Assembly: GCF_947254915.1 (NCBI RefSeq) | Contig: NZ_CAMYEZ010000059.1 | Span: 1 to 12,550, forward strand | DNA length: 12,550 nucleotides | Direction of reading: 5' to 3' | Source: an uncultured Porphyromonas sp. | GTDB taxonomy: Bacteria > Bacteroidota > Bacteroidia > Bacteroidales > Porphyromonadaceae | Shown here: positions 1-6,464 of the stretch, in pieces | How the letters are laid out: each line of letters begins with the position of its first letter | How positions within the stretch are numbered: the first letter of the stretch is position 1 | Translations under genes and position numbers: made by a program | Notes under the pieces: model-generated | Database searches by the model: none | What the model was told of the DNA's origin: nothing | What the model saw: only the letters and a program-made list of their open reading frames with translations

Positions 1-22
1 CTTGTCTTGTCAGTCATATGAT

Positions 23-48
23 ATAAGATTATTGGATAAGATTATTGG
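23..48. repeat. Perfect 13-bp tandem duplication
   Basis: The unit ATAAGATTATTGG occurs twice in immediate succession (23-35 and 36-48) with no mismatches. It lies just beyond the rpoD terminator in A/T-rich sequence and is not within a visible gene. It could be a short slippage duplication. No function is visible. Confidence 0.8.
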
Positions 49-59
49 GTCGTATAGAA

Positions 60-112
60 AAGGAGCCTCATTGCTCTAGCTACAGTCGTACGCTAGACCA
101 ATGAGGCTCTTT
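60..112 (-). terminator. rpoD intrinsic terminator, possibly bidirectional
   Basis: An 18-bp stem (63-80 with 92-109, 17 of 18 positions paired) encloses an 11-nt loop. On the minus strand it lies about 45 bases past the rpoD stop codon and is followed by TTTT, as expected of a Rho-independent terminator. On the plus strand the stem is followed by a shorter TTTAT tract, so it could also stop transcription arriving from the left. Confidence 0.85.
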
Positions 113-154
113 ATATGATAGCGTGATATACGCCTCTGCTATCAAGCGAGACGA

Positions 155-1015
155 CTATCCGAGATATGCCTTTAGGTACTCGCAGCGATCAGACTGCTTG
201 AGACGACGGATCGCTTTCTCCTTGATCTGACGCACACGCTCACGAGAGAGCTTCGTGCGCTCACCGATCTCCTCGAGGGTCATCTCAGGACAACCGATAC
301 CGAAGAAGCAGCGTAGCACCTCCGCCTCTCGATCACCCAGCTGCTCGAGGATACGATCTATCTCGGCTGAGAGCGACTCATTAATCAGACTGCTATCGGT
401 AGAGGGGGTGTCCTCATTGACCAAGACGTCCAGCATATTATTCTCCTCGCCCTCTACAAATGGAGCATCAAGCGACTGATGCTTGCCCTGCACCTTGAGC
501 GCCTCACGGATCTTGTCCTCGGGGAGCTCTAGCTCGTCAGCAATCTCCTGCGGACTAGGACGACGACCATTGAGCTGCTCAAACTTGACGATCGCCTTAT
601 TCATCTTCTGCTGCAGACCCACCTGGTTGAGTGGCAGACGCACGATGCGTGACTGCTCGGCGAGTGCCTGCAGGATAGACTGTCGGATCCACCATACAGC
701 ATAGGAGATGAACTTAAATCCACGTGTCTCGTCAAACTTCTCGGCGGCCTTGATCATTCCAATGTTTCCCTCATTGATCAGGTCAGGCAGGCTCAGTCCT
801 TGATTCTGATATTGCTTTGCCACAGAGACGACAAACCGGAGGTTGGCCTCGACCAGTTTGTTCAATGCACGCCGATTACCACGATGTATCTCACGCGCCA
901 GCTCTACCTCCTCCTCGGGAGATATGAGATTCGTCCGCCCGATCTCTTGCAGGTAACGATCTAGCGATGCACTCTCACGGTTGGTAATCGACTGATTGAT
1001 TTTTAATTGTCTCAT
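155..1015 (-). CDS. rpoD: Primary (housekeeping) RNA polymerase sigma-70 factor
   Basis: This is the main sigma factor, which directs RNA polymerase to housekeeping promoters. From the preferred start the protein has 286 residues and lacks region 1.1, as is usual for Bacteroidota primary sigmas. Region 1.2 spans about residues 16-45 (LDRYLQEIGR). Region 2 spans about 52-118, including the RGFKFISYAVWWIRQSI block that melts and reads the promoter. Region 3 spans about 125-205 (RIVRLPLNQVG, then RRPSPQEIADEL). Region 4 spans about 215-275, with the helix-turn-helix MTLEEIGERTKLSRERVRQI. An ATG two codons upstream (1021) is also possible, but the family normally begins MRQLKI, which favours 1015. 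The gene is monocistronic and is transcribed away from the LRR gene. Its product is expected to read the TAnnTTTG boxes annotated elsewhere in this window. Confidence 0.98.
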   Translation of the reverse strand: MRQLKINQSITNRESASLDRYLQEIGRTNLISPEEEVELAREIHRGNRRALNKLVEANLRFVVSVAKQYQNQGLSLPDLINEGNIGMIKAAEKFDETRGFKFISYAVWWIRQSILQALAEQSRIVRLPLNQVGLQQKMNKAIVKFEQLNGRRPSPQEIADELELPEDKIREALKVQGKHQSLDAPFVEGEENNMLDVLVNEDTPSTDSSLINESLSAEIDRILEQLGDREAEVLRCFFGIGCPEMTLEEIGERTKLSRERVRQIKEKAIRRLKQSDRCEYLKAYLG

Positions 1016-1134
1016 TGCCATAGCTACACTCGATTTAAAGGGTTAACTCTACGATGCGCTCACGCACTCTAATCATCCATAAGAGAGCGCTGTACGCAAA
1101 GGGGTACAAATACTCAGTGTACTCAAACCGAATG

Positions 1135-1142
1135 CAAAGGTA
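1135..1142 (-). promoter_or_regulatory. Bacteroidota -7 box for rpoD
   Basis: On the minus strand the sequence reads TACCTTTG, an exact match to the TAnnTTTG -7 consensus of Bacteroidota housekeeping promoters. It would give an rpoD leader of roughly 115 bases. At the expected 19-base spacing the -33 position reads TGG rather than TTG, so the upstream half is weak. Confidence 0.6.
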
Positions 1143-1273
1143 GTAAAAACAAATGACACTGCCACTTTGCCCAACAAGCCGAGCAGAGCTGTCAATAAAC
1201 AGGGGCATATATGGATCAATACTCGCTACGTAGCACTATAGCTACTCCGACACCTCTCTTGATGTCTCCATAT

Positions 1274-1455
1274 CTCTCGAGGAAATCGGGAATCCCTAGG
1301 GAGCAAACGGAAATTCTCCACGGAGGGACGAAATAAAAGTTCGGAAGAATGAAATGAAACTTCGGAAGAAGCAAATCAAAGTTCGGAAGAATTTCTCCAG
1401 TCCTCGCTGGATAATCAAAAATCCCCACCGAAGAATTGCCCGATTTCCTTGATAG
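1274..1455. repeat. 182-bp segment bounded by inverted repeats
   Basis: The left arm 1274-1290 (CTCTCGAGGAAATCGGG) and the reverse complement of the right arm 1439-1455 (CTATCAAGGAAATCGGG) agree at 15 of 17 positions, including an unbroken 11-base core. Between them lie three 21-bp tandem units and two further copies of a GAA(A/T)TTCTCC-like motif (about 1310-1319 and 1388-1398). No open frame of note and no obvious target-site duplication is visible. A small non-autonomous repeat element or an intergenic repeat family is possible; this is inference from architecture only. Confidence 0.5.
1336..1398. repeat. Three 21-bp tandem repeats
   Basis: Three consecutive units start at 1336, 1357 and 1378. 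Each begins AAA(G/C)TTCGGAAGAA; the last 6-7 bases diverge, so the conserved core is about 14 bases. The core is separated by exactly two helical turns from copy to copy, which would place each on the same face of DNA if a protein binds it. A partial, more diverged copy may precede the array. Confidence 0.8.
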
Positions 1456-1591
1456 TGACACAAATGCTCCCCTCCCCTATGCTGCGTCACCTGAGCCTTT
1501 TCTAGCTTCTGCGAACTAGGTTGTATTGGATTAGTCGTTTTGCGAAATCTATAGAAAGAAAAGAAGTTTATGTTTTACAAAATAAAATAAG

Positions 1592-1599
1592 TATATTTG
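1592..1599 (+). promoter_or_regulatory. Bacteroidota -7 box for the LRR protein gene
   Basis: TATATTTG matches TAnnTTTG exactly and sits in A/T-rich sequence. Nineteen bases upstream the -33 position reads ATG (within TTTATG), a near match to TTG. A start site near 1605 would leave a leader of about 60 bases before the ATG at 1665. Confidence 0.6.
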
Positions 1600-1664
1600 C
1601 AGGTGAGACCTTTAGTTAGCGCCTCTACTAAATAAGATTCACTTTCAACACAGCATTCTTACTT

Positions 1665-4600
1665 ATGAGAAACTCTATTTACCCTATCTTTCTGCTCTGT
1701 TGGCTACTCTCTCTCATGAACGTAGACGCTCAGAATCAGAATAAGATAACCCTACAAACCACAGCTTCTATTGGCAGCAAGATTGAGCTAAAGATAGTCG
1801 CTGACAAGAACGCCTACAAAGTCGCTGGAGCTGAAAGCTCCACTTATGCAGGTAGCGAGAGAACTAGCTACAAGGTCACCAGTCAGACGATAACTATCAC
1901 AGGTGATGTGAAGCGACTAGACTGCAACAACAACCCTATAGTAAGTATTGACGCCTCTCACTGTACTACACTCACCTCTCTAATGGCGAGCAAATGTCAA
2001 CTCAAAAGTGTGAGCCTCGCTACTTCCTCTAAGCTGAGCATGCTCTCACTAAACGACAACTCTCTTGAGTCATTCAAGCTAGAGAGCTGCCCTGAGCTGA
2101 AAAGTCTCTATATCCAAAACAACAAACTATCATCTCTAGTGATAACTGGAGCCTCCACAAAGCTGAGTACGCTGATGACCTACGGGAATGCGCTCAAAGG
2201 AAGTGCCATGAAAGAGTTCTTAGAGTCGCTACCCGATAGAAACAGCACTTACTCTGGGAGCTTGTACGGCATTGATACAAAGCTAGCATCTGAGAACAAT
2301 AGTATTACCAAAGATGATGTCGCATTTGCAACAGCAAAAGGATGGGAGATGTGGGATCTAAATGGAGGAAACAGCATAAAGTACGAAGGTTCTGCCCCTG
2401 AAAATGACATTGCCACTATCACCCTAGAGACCGAACGTCCTATAGGAGAGAAGATTGAGCTAGTCATTCTATCAACAGATAATGAGCCCATCCAGATAGA
2501 AGGAGCTACTGGAGACTATGAGTCTGGAAAACCAAGTCAATACGTCATCAACGCTTCTAAAATCACTTTCAAGGGGCAAATAGAAGAGTTCAACTGTCGC
2601 ATAAATAGCAAAATCAAGTCTCTAACCTTCCTTCAGGCAAAGCATCTGAAGAAGATTACATGCCAAGAGAATCTACTGGAAACTTTAGACTTGCAGGGAT
2701 GTGAGGCGCTTGAAGAGCTCAGTGTAGCAAAAAACAGACTCCGTGAGATATCTTTACGCGAGGGCAATGTTCTAAAGAGTATTACATGTAACGAAAACAA
2801 ACTTCAATCTTTAGACCTTAGTGGACAAGGAGGCTTGACATCAGCCATTGTGGGAGGGAACCCCTTGACTCATATTGACCTGTCTGGATGCCACGCTCTA
2901 CGAGAGCTAGTTGCCAGCAACTGTCAGCTCACTAGCCTAAATCTCCAAGACTGTCCTGTATTATATCGTCTAATCGTCTACTGCAATAGGGTCAAATCTG
3001 CAGGTATGGAAGAGCTAGTTGCTTCTTTGAACGAAACGCCTTTGACCGATCGGGACAAAGTGTTTTATGCTCTTGACAAGAAGAGACCTGAAGAAGTCAA
3101 CTCTATCACTAAAGAGCTTGTACAGCAAGCTGTCAAAAAAGGCTGGAAAGTCTTTGACTACAATTACTTCAACCCTCAGCCTTACGAGGGTGACGAAGAG
3201 GATTGTGTTGAGATCAACGCCTACTCATCTAACAGCCAAAAGATCTCTGTCGAAGTCACTGGAAAGAACATTCATTTTGAAGGAGCTGAGGTTATCCTAC
3301 AGGAAGGTTCTCGCTACACGATACAGCCCAGTGCTCTTCCCATCAAAATCTTAGGAAGTCTTAAGACGCTAAAAGTAAAGGACTCTAGTCTTAAGGAGGT
3401 GTCGCTACGAGCTAGAGACCTTGAGATCCTTGATCTATCAAACAATCGGCTTACTCGGGTAAATATCCAAGAGCTACCAGATATCAGGACGATGCACCTT
3501 CACAATAATGAGCTCTCGGAATTGACACTACCTAGACTAACTCACCTTCAGACGCTCTCAATCTACAGGAACAAACTTACAAACAAGACGATCCAAGGAA
3601 TCTTCTCTCAATTAAACGACAGAAAGGAGCAAACTCGAGGAGAAGTCTATGCCATAGATACTAAGGACCCAAATGAAAGTAACGTAGTTACCTCCTTAAC
3701 AGTAAAGATAGCTACCGACAAGAACTGGGCTGTCTACGACTACAAGGCAGGTAGTAGTGAGGTATACCCAGGGAGTCAACCTCGTCTTGGTGACGGACGT
3801 ATATCCTGTACGACGACCCTACCGACAGGTAGCAAGATACAAGTTGATCTAGCCGTAGAGGGCGCACTAGAGATTGAAGGTCTACGTGGTGAGCTTTCCG
3901 ATGCTGGGTTAAGTACCTTCGAAGTCACAAACCCCACCATTACATTCAAGGGAGATCTCAAGAAGCTCTATTTGCAAAGTGCAGAGATTACCACCTTTAC
4001 TCATAGTCACTGCACGATGCTTGAAGAGCTCTCTTTAGTAAAAAACAAGCTCACTGAGATTAGCCTTGACGGACTTCCAGCGCTACGGTATCTATCTCTC
4101 TACGGTAATGCTTTAACAAGACTAGATCTCTCTACTGCAACTAGTCTAGAGGATGCTTATGCCTTTGGCAATAACCTTTATGAGATCAAACTAGGGGCTA
4201 ACAAGAACCTAAAGAAGCTCTGGCTAAACGACAACAAGATTAAGACCTTTGAGGCTATAAACTTACCTGCTCTAAAGGAGTGCTCTATCGAAAACAACAG
4301 TCTTGCATCTGCCAAAGTGTCTCGTTGTCCTCAACTGGAGCAGCTACGCCTCGCACGCAATGCTATCAAGGATCTTCGAATTGAGGAGGTCCCTGCGCTA
4401 AAACAGTGCTACCTACACTCTAACGAGCTCAGCTTTGCAACTACAAAAGAGCTCGCAGAGACGTTGCCTACACTAGACTCAGATGGGGGAGTCATCACAG
4501 TCATCAACAATAGAGATGCCAAAGAAAAGAACCAGGTAGGACAGAACGCTGTCTCTACTCTAAAGAGTAAGAACTGGAGAGTCTATGACTACTCCGATGG

Positions 4601-4862
4601 AAATCTAGAGCCCTACATTGGTACTTCCTCCGAAAGAGTAGTAAAGGCACAGCTCCGCATAGCTTGGGTGTCAGACAGTGAGTTAATGCTCCAGGTACCT
4701 GAGGACCTAATTGAATCTACATTGTATCTCTACAGCGTCTCAGGGGAGTGCATTCAAGTAGAGCCTATCACATCCACCCAGCAGAAACTGTCGTTACCAC
4801 AAGGAATGAATACCCTTCTGATACTCAAAATCGGAGCGTATACTATCCCCTTGATTCGATAG
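1665..4862 (+). CDS. Secreted leucine-rich-repeat protein with four repeated modules and a T9SS-like tail
   Basis: The protein has 1065 residues. Residues 1-22 form a signal peptide (hydrophobic 7-18, likely cleavage after VDA). Four diverged copies of one module follow, at about 27-242, 249-509, 514-703 and 711-986. Each has a short beta-rich opening (GSKIEL-like), a set of roughly 21-residue LRRs (LxxLxxxxNxL pattern, as in LYIQNNKLSSL), and a closing unit with a helix, an IDT-like turn and GW.V.DY near the end. Residues about 995-1065 resemble a type A T9SS C-terminal sorting domain, with LYSVSGE, then LPQGMNTLLILKIG, ending IPLIR. The likely location is therefore the cell surface or outside. 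LRRs usually bind proteins, so adhesion is a reasonable guess, but no ligand can be read from the sequence. The gene stands alone with its own promoter and terminator, and is visibly more A-rich than its neighbours. It is internalin/BspA-like in general layout. Confidence 0.88.
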   Translation: MRNSIYPIFLLCWLLSLMNVDAQNQNKITLQTTASIGSKIELKIVADKNAYKVAGAESSTYAGSERTSYKVTSQTITITGDVKRLDCNNNPIVSIDASHCTTLTSLMASKCQLKSVSLATSSKLSMLSLNDNSLESFKLESCPELKSLYIQNNKLSSLVITGASTKLSTLMTYGNALKGSAMKEFLESLPDRNSTYSGSLYGIDTKLASENNSITKDDVAFATAKGWEMWDLNGGNSIKYEGSAPENDIATITLETERPIGEKIELVILSTDNEPIQIEGATGDYESGKPSQYVINASKITFKGQIEEFNCRINSKIKSLTFLQAKHLKKITCQENLLETLDLQGCEALEELSVAKNRLREISLREGNVLKSITCNENKLQSLDLSGQGGLTSAIVGGNPLTHIDLSGCHALRELVASNCQLTSLNLQDCPVLYRLIVYCNRVKSAGMEELVASLNETPLTDRDKVFYALDKKRPEEVNSITKELVQQAVKKGWKVFDYNYFNPQPYEGDEEDCVEINAYSSNSQKISVEVTGKNIHFEGAEVILQEGSRYTIQPSALPIKILGSLKTLKVKDSSLKEVSLRARDLEILDLSNNRLTRVNIQELPDIRTMHLHNNELSELTLPRLTHLQTLSIYRNKLTNKTIQGIFSQLNDRKEQTRGEVYAIDTKDPNESNVVTSLTVKIATDKNWAVYDYKAGSSEVYPGSQPRLGDGRISCTTTLPTGSKIQVDLAVEGALEIEGLRGELSDAGLSTFEVTNPTITFKGDLKKLYLQSAEITTFTHSHCTMLEELSLVKNKLTEISLDGLPALRYLSLYGNALTRLDLSTATSLEDAYAFGNNLYEIKLGANKNLKKLWLNDNKIKTFEAINLPALKECSIENNSLASAKVSRCPQLEQLRLARNAIKDLRIEEVPALKQCYLHSNELSFATTKELAETLPTLDSDGGVITVINNRDAKEKNQVGQNAVSTLKSKNWRVYDYSDGNLEPYIGTSSERVVKAQLRIAWVSDSELMLQVPEDLIESTLYLYSVSGECIQVEPITSTQQKLSLPQGMNTLLILKIGAYTIPLIR

Positions 4863-4920
4863 TGCTATGACTTCTGACTCTTTATCGTGATTCCACTCGC
4901 CATAAAGATGCCATAACAAC

Positions 4921-4970
4921 ATACGATAACCTAAGGTAGTTAGTTCTTTCCTTAGGTTATCGTATTCATT
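4921..4970 (+). terminator. Terminator hairpin after the LRR gene
   Basis: A perfect 16-bp stem (4921-4936 with 4950-4965) encloses a 13-nt loop and is followed by TCATTTCT. It starts 58 bases after the LRR stop codon. The downstream T-run is broken, but the stem strength and placement favour termination. Confidence 0.75.
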
Positions 4971-5072
4971 TCTATCTCACAGCATCTGCCTACTCTATGG
5001 AGAGATAAGTGTCCCAAAGTAGGGCTGCACTTTTTGTAAGAGTGTAGGTGTATGCGGTGTCTCATTATTTAG

Positions 5073-5080
5073 TACCTTTG
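5073..5080 (+). promoter_or_regulatory. -7 box for tRNA-Pro
   Basis: TACCTTTG is an exact TAnnTTTG match 43 bases before the mature tRNA 5' end, implying a short leader removed by RNase P. I see no convincing TTG at the -33 spacing. Confidence 0.55.
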
Positions 5081-5123
5081 CAGTCACAAGTAGGGACTAG
5101 TCGCCGTGTAGCGGTAGCCCTAT

Positions 5124-5196
5124 CGGGATGTAGCACAGTTGGTAGCGCGCCACGTTCGGGACGTGGAGGTCGGAAGTTCGAGTCTTCTCATCCCGA
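5124..5196 (+). tRNA. tRNA-Pro (anticodon CGG)
   Basis: The 73-base cloverleaf has a 7-bp acceptor stem (CGGGATG with CATCCCG) and discriminator A. The anticodon stem is CCACG/CGTGG around loop TTCGGGA, giving anticodon CGG, which reads proline codon CCG. The T-arm is GGAAG-TTCGAGT-CTTCT. The C1-G72 pair and G37 are typical proline identity features. The D-stem carries one A-C mismatch (position 12 against 23). CCA is not encoded, so it must be added enzymatically. A -7 box lies upstream and a structured terminator-like element downstream. Confidence 0.95.
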
Positions 5197-5237
5197 CTCC
5201 CAGCAGAGTAATCACTGCATAGGACTATAGCATCGAT

Positions 5238-5337
5238 AGATAGGAGCCCTCATAGCAGGCGGGATGGGTTAAAGTGTTTTGATAGCGACATCATACCCAC
5301 CCATCGGCTGATATGAAGACTCCTATCTCTCTTTTTT
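5238..5337 (+). terminator. Long interrupted hairpin with T-run after tRNA-Pro
   Basis: Four paired blocks stack into one arm: 5238-5246 with 5320-5328 (9 bp), 5250-5254 with 5312-5316 (5 bp), 5256-5258 with 5308-5310 (3 bp), and 5263-5269 with 5299-5305 (7 bp). They close a 29-nt loop (5270-5298). The stem is followed by CTCTTTTTT. The simplest reading is a terminator for the tRNA transcript. The internal loops and large apical loop are unusual for that role, so a small structured RNA is an alternative. The T-run directly abuts the yitT -7 box. Confidence 0.6.
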
Positions 5338-5339
5338 GC

Positions 5340-5347
5340 TACCTTTG
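5340..5347 (+). promoter_or_regulatory. -7 box for the yitT-ricT-gldH operon
   Basis: TACCTTTG matches TAnnTTTG exactly. Transcription would begin near 5354, about 59 bases before the ATG at 5413. No good -33 TTG is seen; the upstream region is occupied by the hairpin arm and T-run that end at 5337. Confidence 0.6.
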
Positions 5348-5412
5348 TGTAACTTCTGAAGTCTGTGCCTAGGGGTATACCTCCCCGTCACCACGTAATA
5401 AATTTGTCACTT

Positions 5413-6429
5413 ATGACTACTGAAAGACCATTGCACTATCTAGATCCACGCAAGTCTGTGCGATTTCTAAAGGATATTCTGATTATCTTCGCCGGCGTTG
5501 CCATCTATACGTTTGGCTGGACAGCTTTTGTCCTCTCACAAGACATCACCTCAGGGGGCTTAGCGGGGCTTACGACAATCATTCAGCTGGCGACAAACAT
5601 CCCCGCCAGCATTCCCTACAATATTATCAACGTCGGCTTGCTACTGCTAGCGATATGGATCTTGGGGTGGCGCTTCTCTATGAAGACGGTCATAGCGGTC
5701 TTAATGCTTGCCGTGACAATCCCCGTGGGGCAAGCACTCTTTACCCCAATGGAGGGGCAAGGTCTAGAAGTGTACAACAATCTACCCACTTGGCTCACGA
5801 GTACACTACCTAACTTCGGACCTCTCCTGGCACCCGATGAGCCTTTCGTCGCCCTCATCGTCGGAGCAAGCCTCTGTGGTGCTGGTCTGGGCTTGGTCTT
5901 CTCTGCCAATGGTAGTACGGGTGGCACGGACATAATCGTGGCTATCATCAATAAGTATAGCTCGCTCTCACTGGGACGTGCTATGATCTTTATGGATGCG
6001 ATCATCGTCACAACGGGAGCTGTCGTGAGCCACTTCTTCGGACCTCAGTACAGCTGGGGTACCGCTCTCGGCAAGCTTGCTTTCTCTTTTATAGAGATTA
6101 CCATCGTGGGGCAGATGCTAGACTATATTATGGATGCCAACAAGCAGTCTGTGCAGCTGCTCATCGTAAGTACCAAGTACGAGCAGCTCAGCGAAGCGAT
6201 AACGCAACGACTAGGGCATGGGTGCACCATACTCCACGGCGAGGGTGGCTATAGTCATCAGCCGATGCACGTGGTGCTGGTAACCATTCGTAAGAACCTA
6301 AGAGGTGGTCTCTACCAAGTGATTAACTCGGTAGATCCTGATGCCTTTATCTCCGAGTCTACGGTGCATGGCGTATATGGACAAGGCTTTGACTCAATCG
6401 AGAGGGTGACTGGACGAAAGAAGAAGTAA
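5413..6429 (+). CDS. YitT-family (DUF161/DUF2179) membrane protein
   Basis: This is a 338-residue inner-membrane protein of unknown substrate. Hydrophobic segments lie at about residues 21-41, 49-62, 68-86, 92-110, 144-165, 188-207 and 216-236. The middle contains the family's glycine-rich GLGLVFSANGSTGGTDI stretch (158-174). The C-terminal ~85 residues (from about 245) form the soluble DUF2179 domain, with RLGHGCTILHGEGGYS and later VHGVYGQGFDSI. The open frame extends to a GTG at 5365, but that start would sit about 11 bases from the predicted transcription start and add a non-hydrophobic, proline/histidine-rich leader. The ATG at 5413 gives the normal family N-terminus. It is the first gene of a tight set with a 35-base gap to the RicT gene. 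The family's transport role remains unproven. Confidence 0.9.
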   Translation: MTTERPLHYLDPRKSVRFLKDILIIFAGVAIYTFGWTAFVLSQDITSGGLAGLTTIIQLATNIPASIPYNIINVGLLLLAIWILGWRFSMKTVIAVLMLAVTIPVGQALFTPMEGQGLEVYNNLPTWLTSTLPNFGPLLAPDEPFVALIVGASLCGAGLGLVFSANGSTGGTDIIVAIINKYSSLSLGRAMIFMDAIIVTTGAVVSHFFGPQYSWGTALGKLAFSFIEITIVGQMLDYIMDANKQSVQLLIVSTKYEQLSEAITQRLGHGCTILHGEGGYSHQPMHVVLVTIRKNLRGGLYQVINSVDPDAFISESTVHGVYGQGFDSIERVTGRKKK

Positions 6430-6464
6430 CAGGGCCTCCGCCCCCTCACTTTTGAAACAACTCA

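Larger units (their letters stand above)
1143..1664. other. Divergent intergenic region without a credible gene
   Basis: The stretch between the rpoD promoter and the LRR protein start is non-coding as far as I can see. Short open frames on the minus strand at 1216-1490 translate to low-complexity, F/R-rich peptides that only mirror the 21-bp DNA repeat, with no recognisable domain. The region holds an inverted-repeat-bounded segment (1274-1455), and a -7 box (1592-1599) sits ahead of the LRR gene. The part from 1456 to about 1555 shows nothing beyond a small CTAG-ended dyad near 1502-1518. Confidence 0.6.

Noticed and set aside
1336..1398. Possible CRISPR array
   Set aside because: Repeat cores are only about 14 bases with 7-base gaps, three copies, and there are no cas genes.
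1216..1490. Overlapping short open frames on the minus strand with F/R-rich repeated peptides
   Set aside because: The peptide periodicity is the direct translation of the 21-bp DNA repeat, and there is no recognisable domain or promoter.
5007..5032. Small hairpin AAGTG..CCC / GGG...CACTT followed by T residues upstream of tRNA-Pro
   Set aside because: Only 8 interrupted pairs, and the LRR gene already has a far stronger hairpin 40 bases earlier.
5048..5230. Open frame of 60 codons over the tRNA region
   Set aside because: It runs straight through the tRNA-Pro gene and its product has no protein-like features.
5365..5412. GTG-initiated N-terminal extension of the YitT protein
   Set aside because: It would start about 11 bases from the predicted transcription start and add a 16-residue leader not expected of the family.
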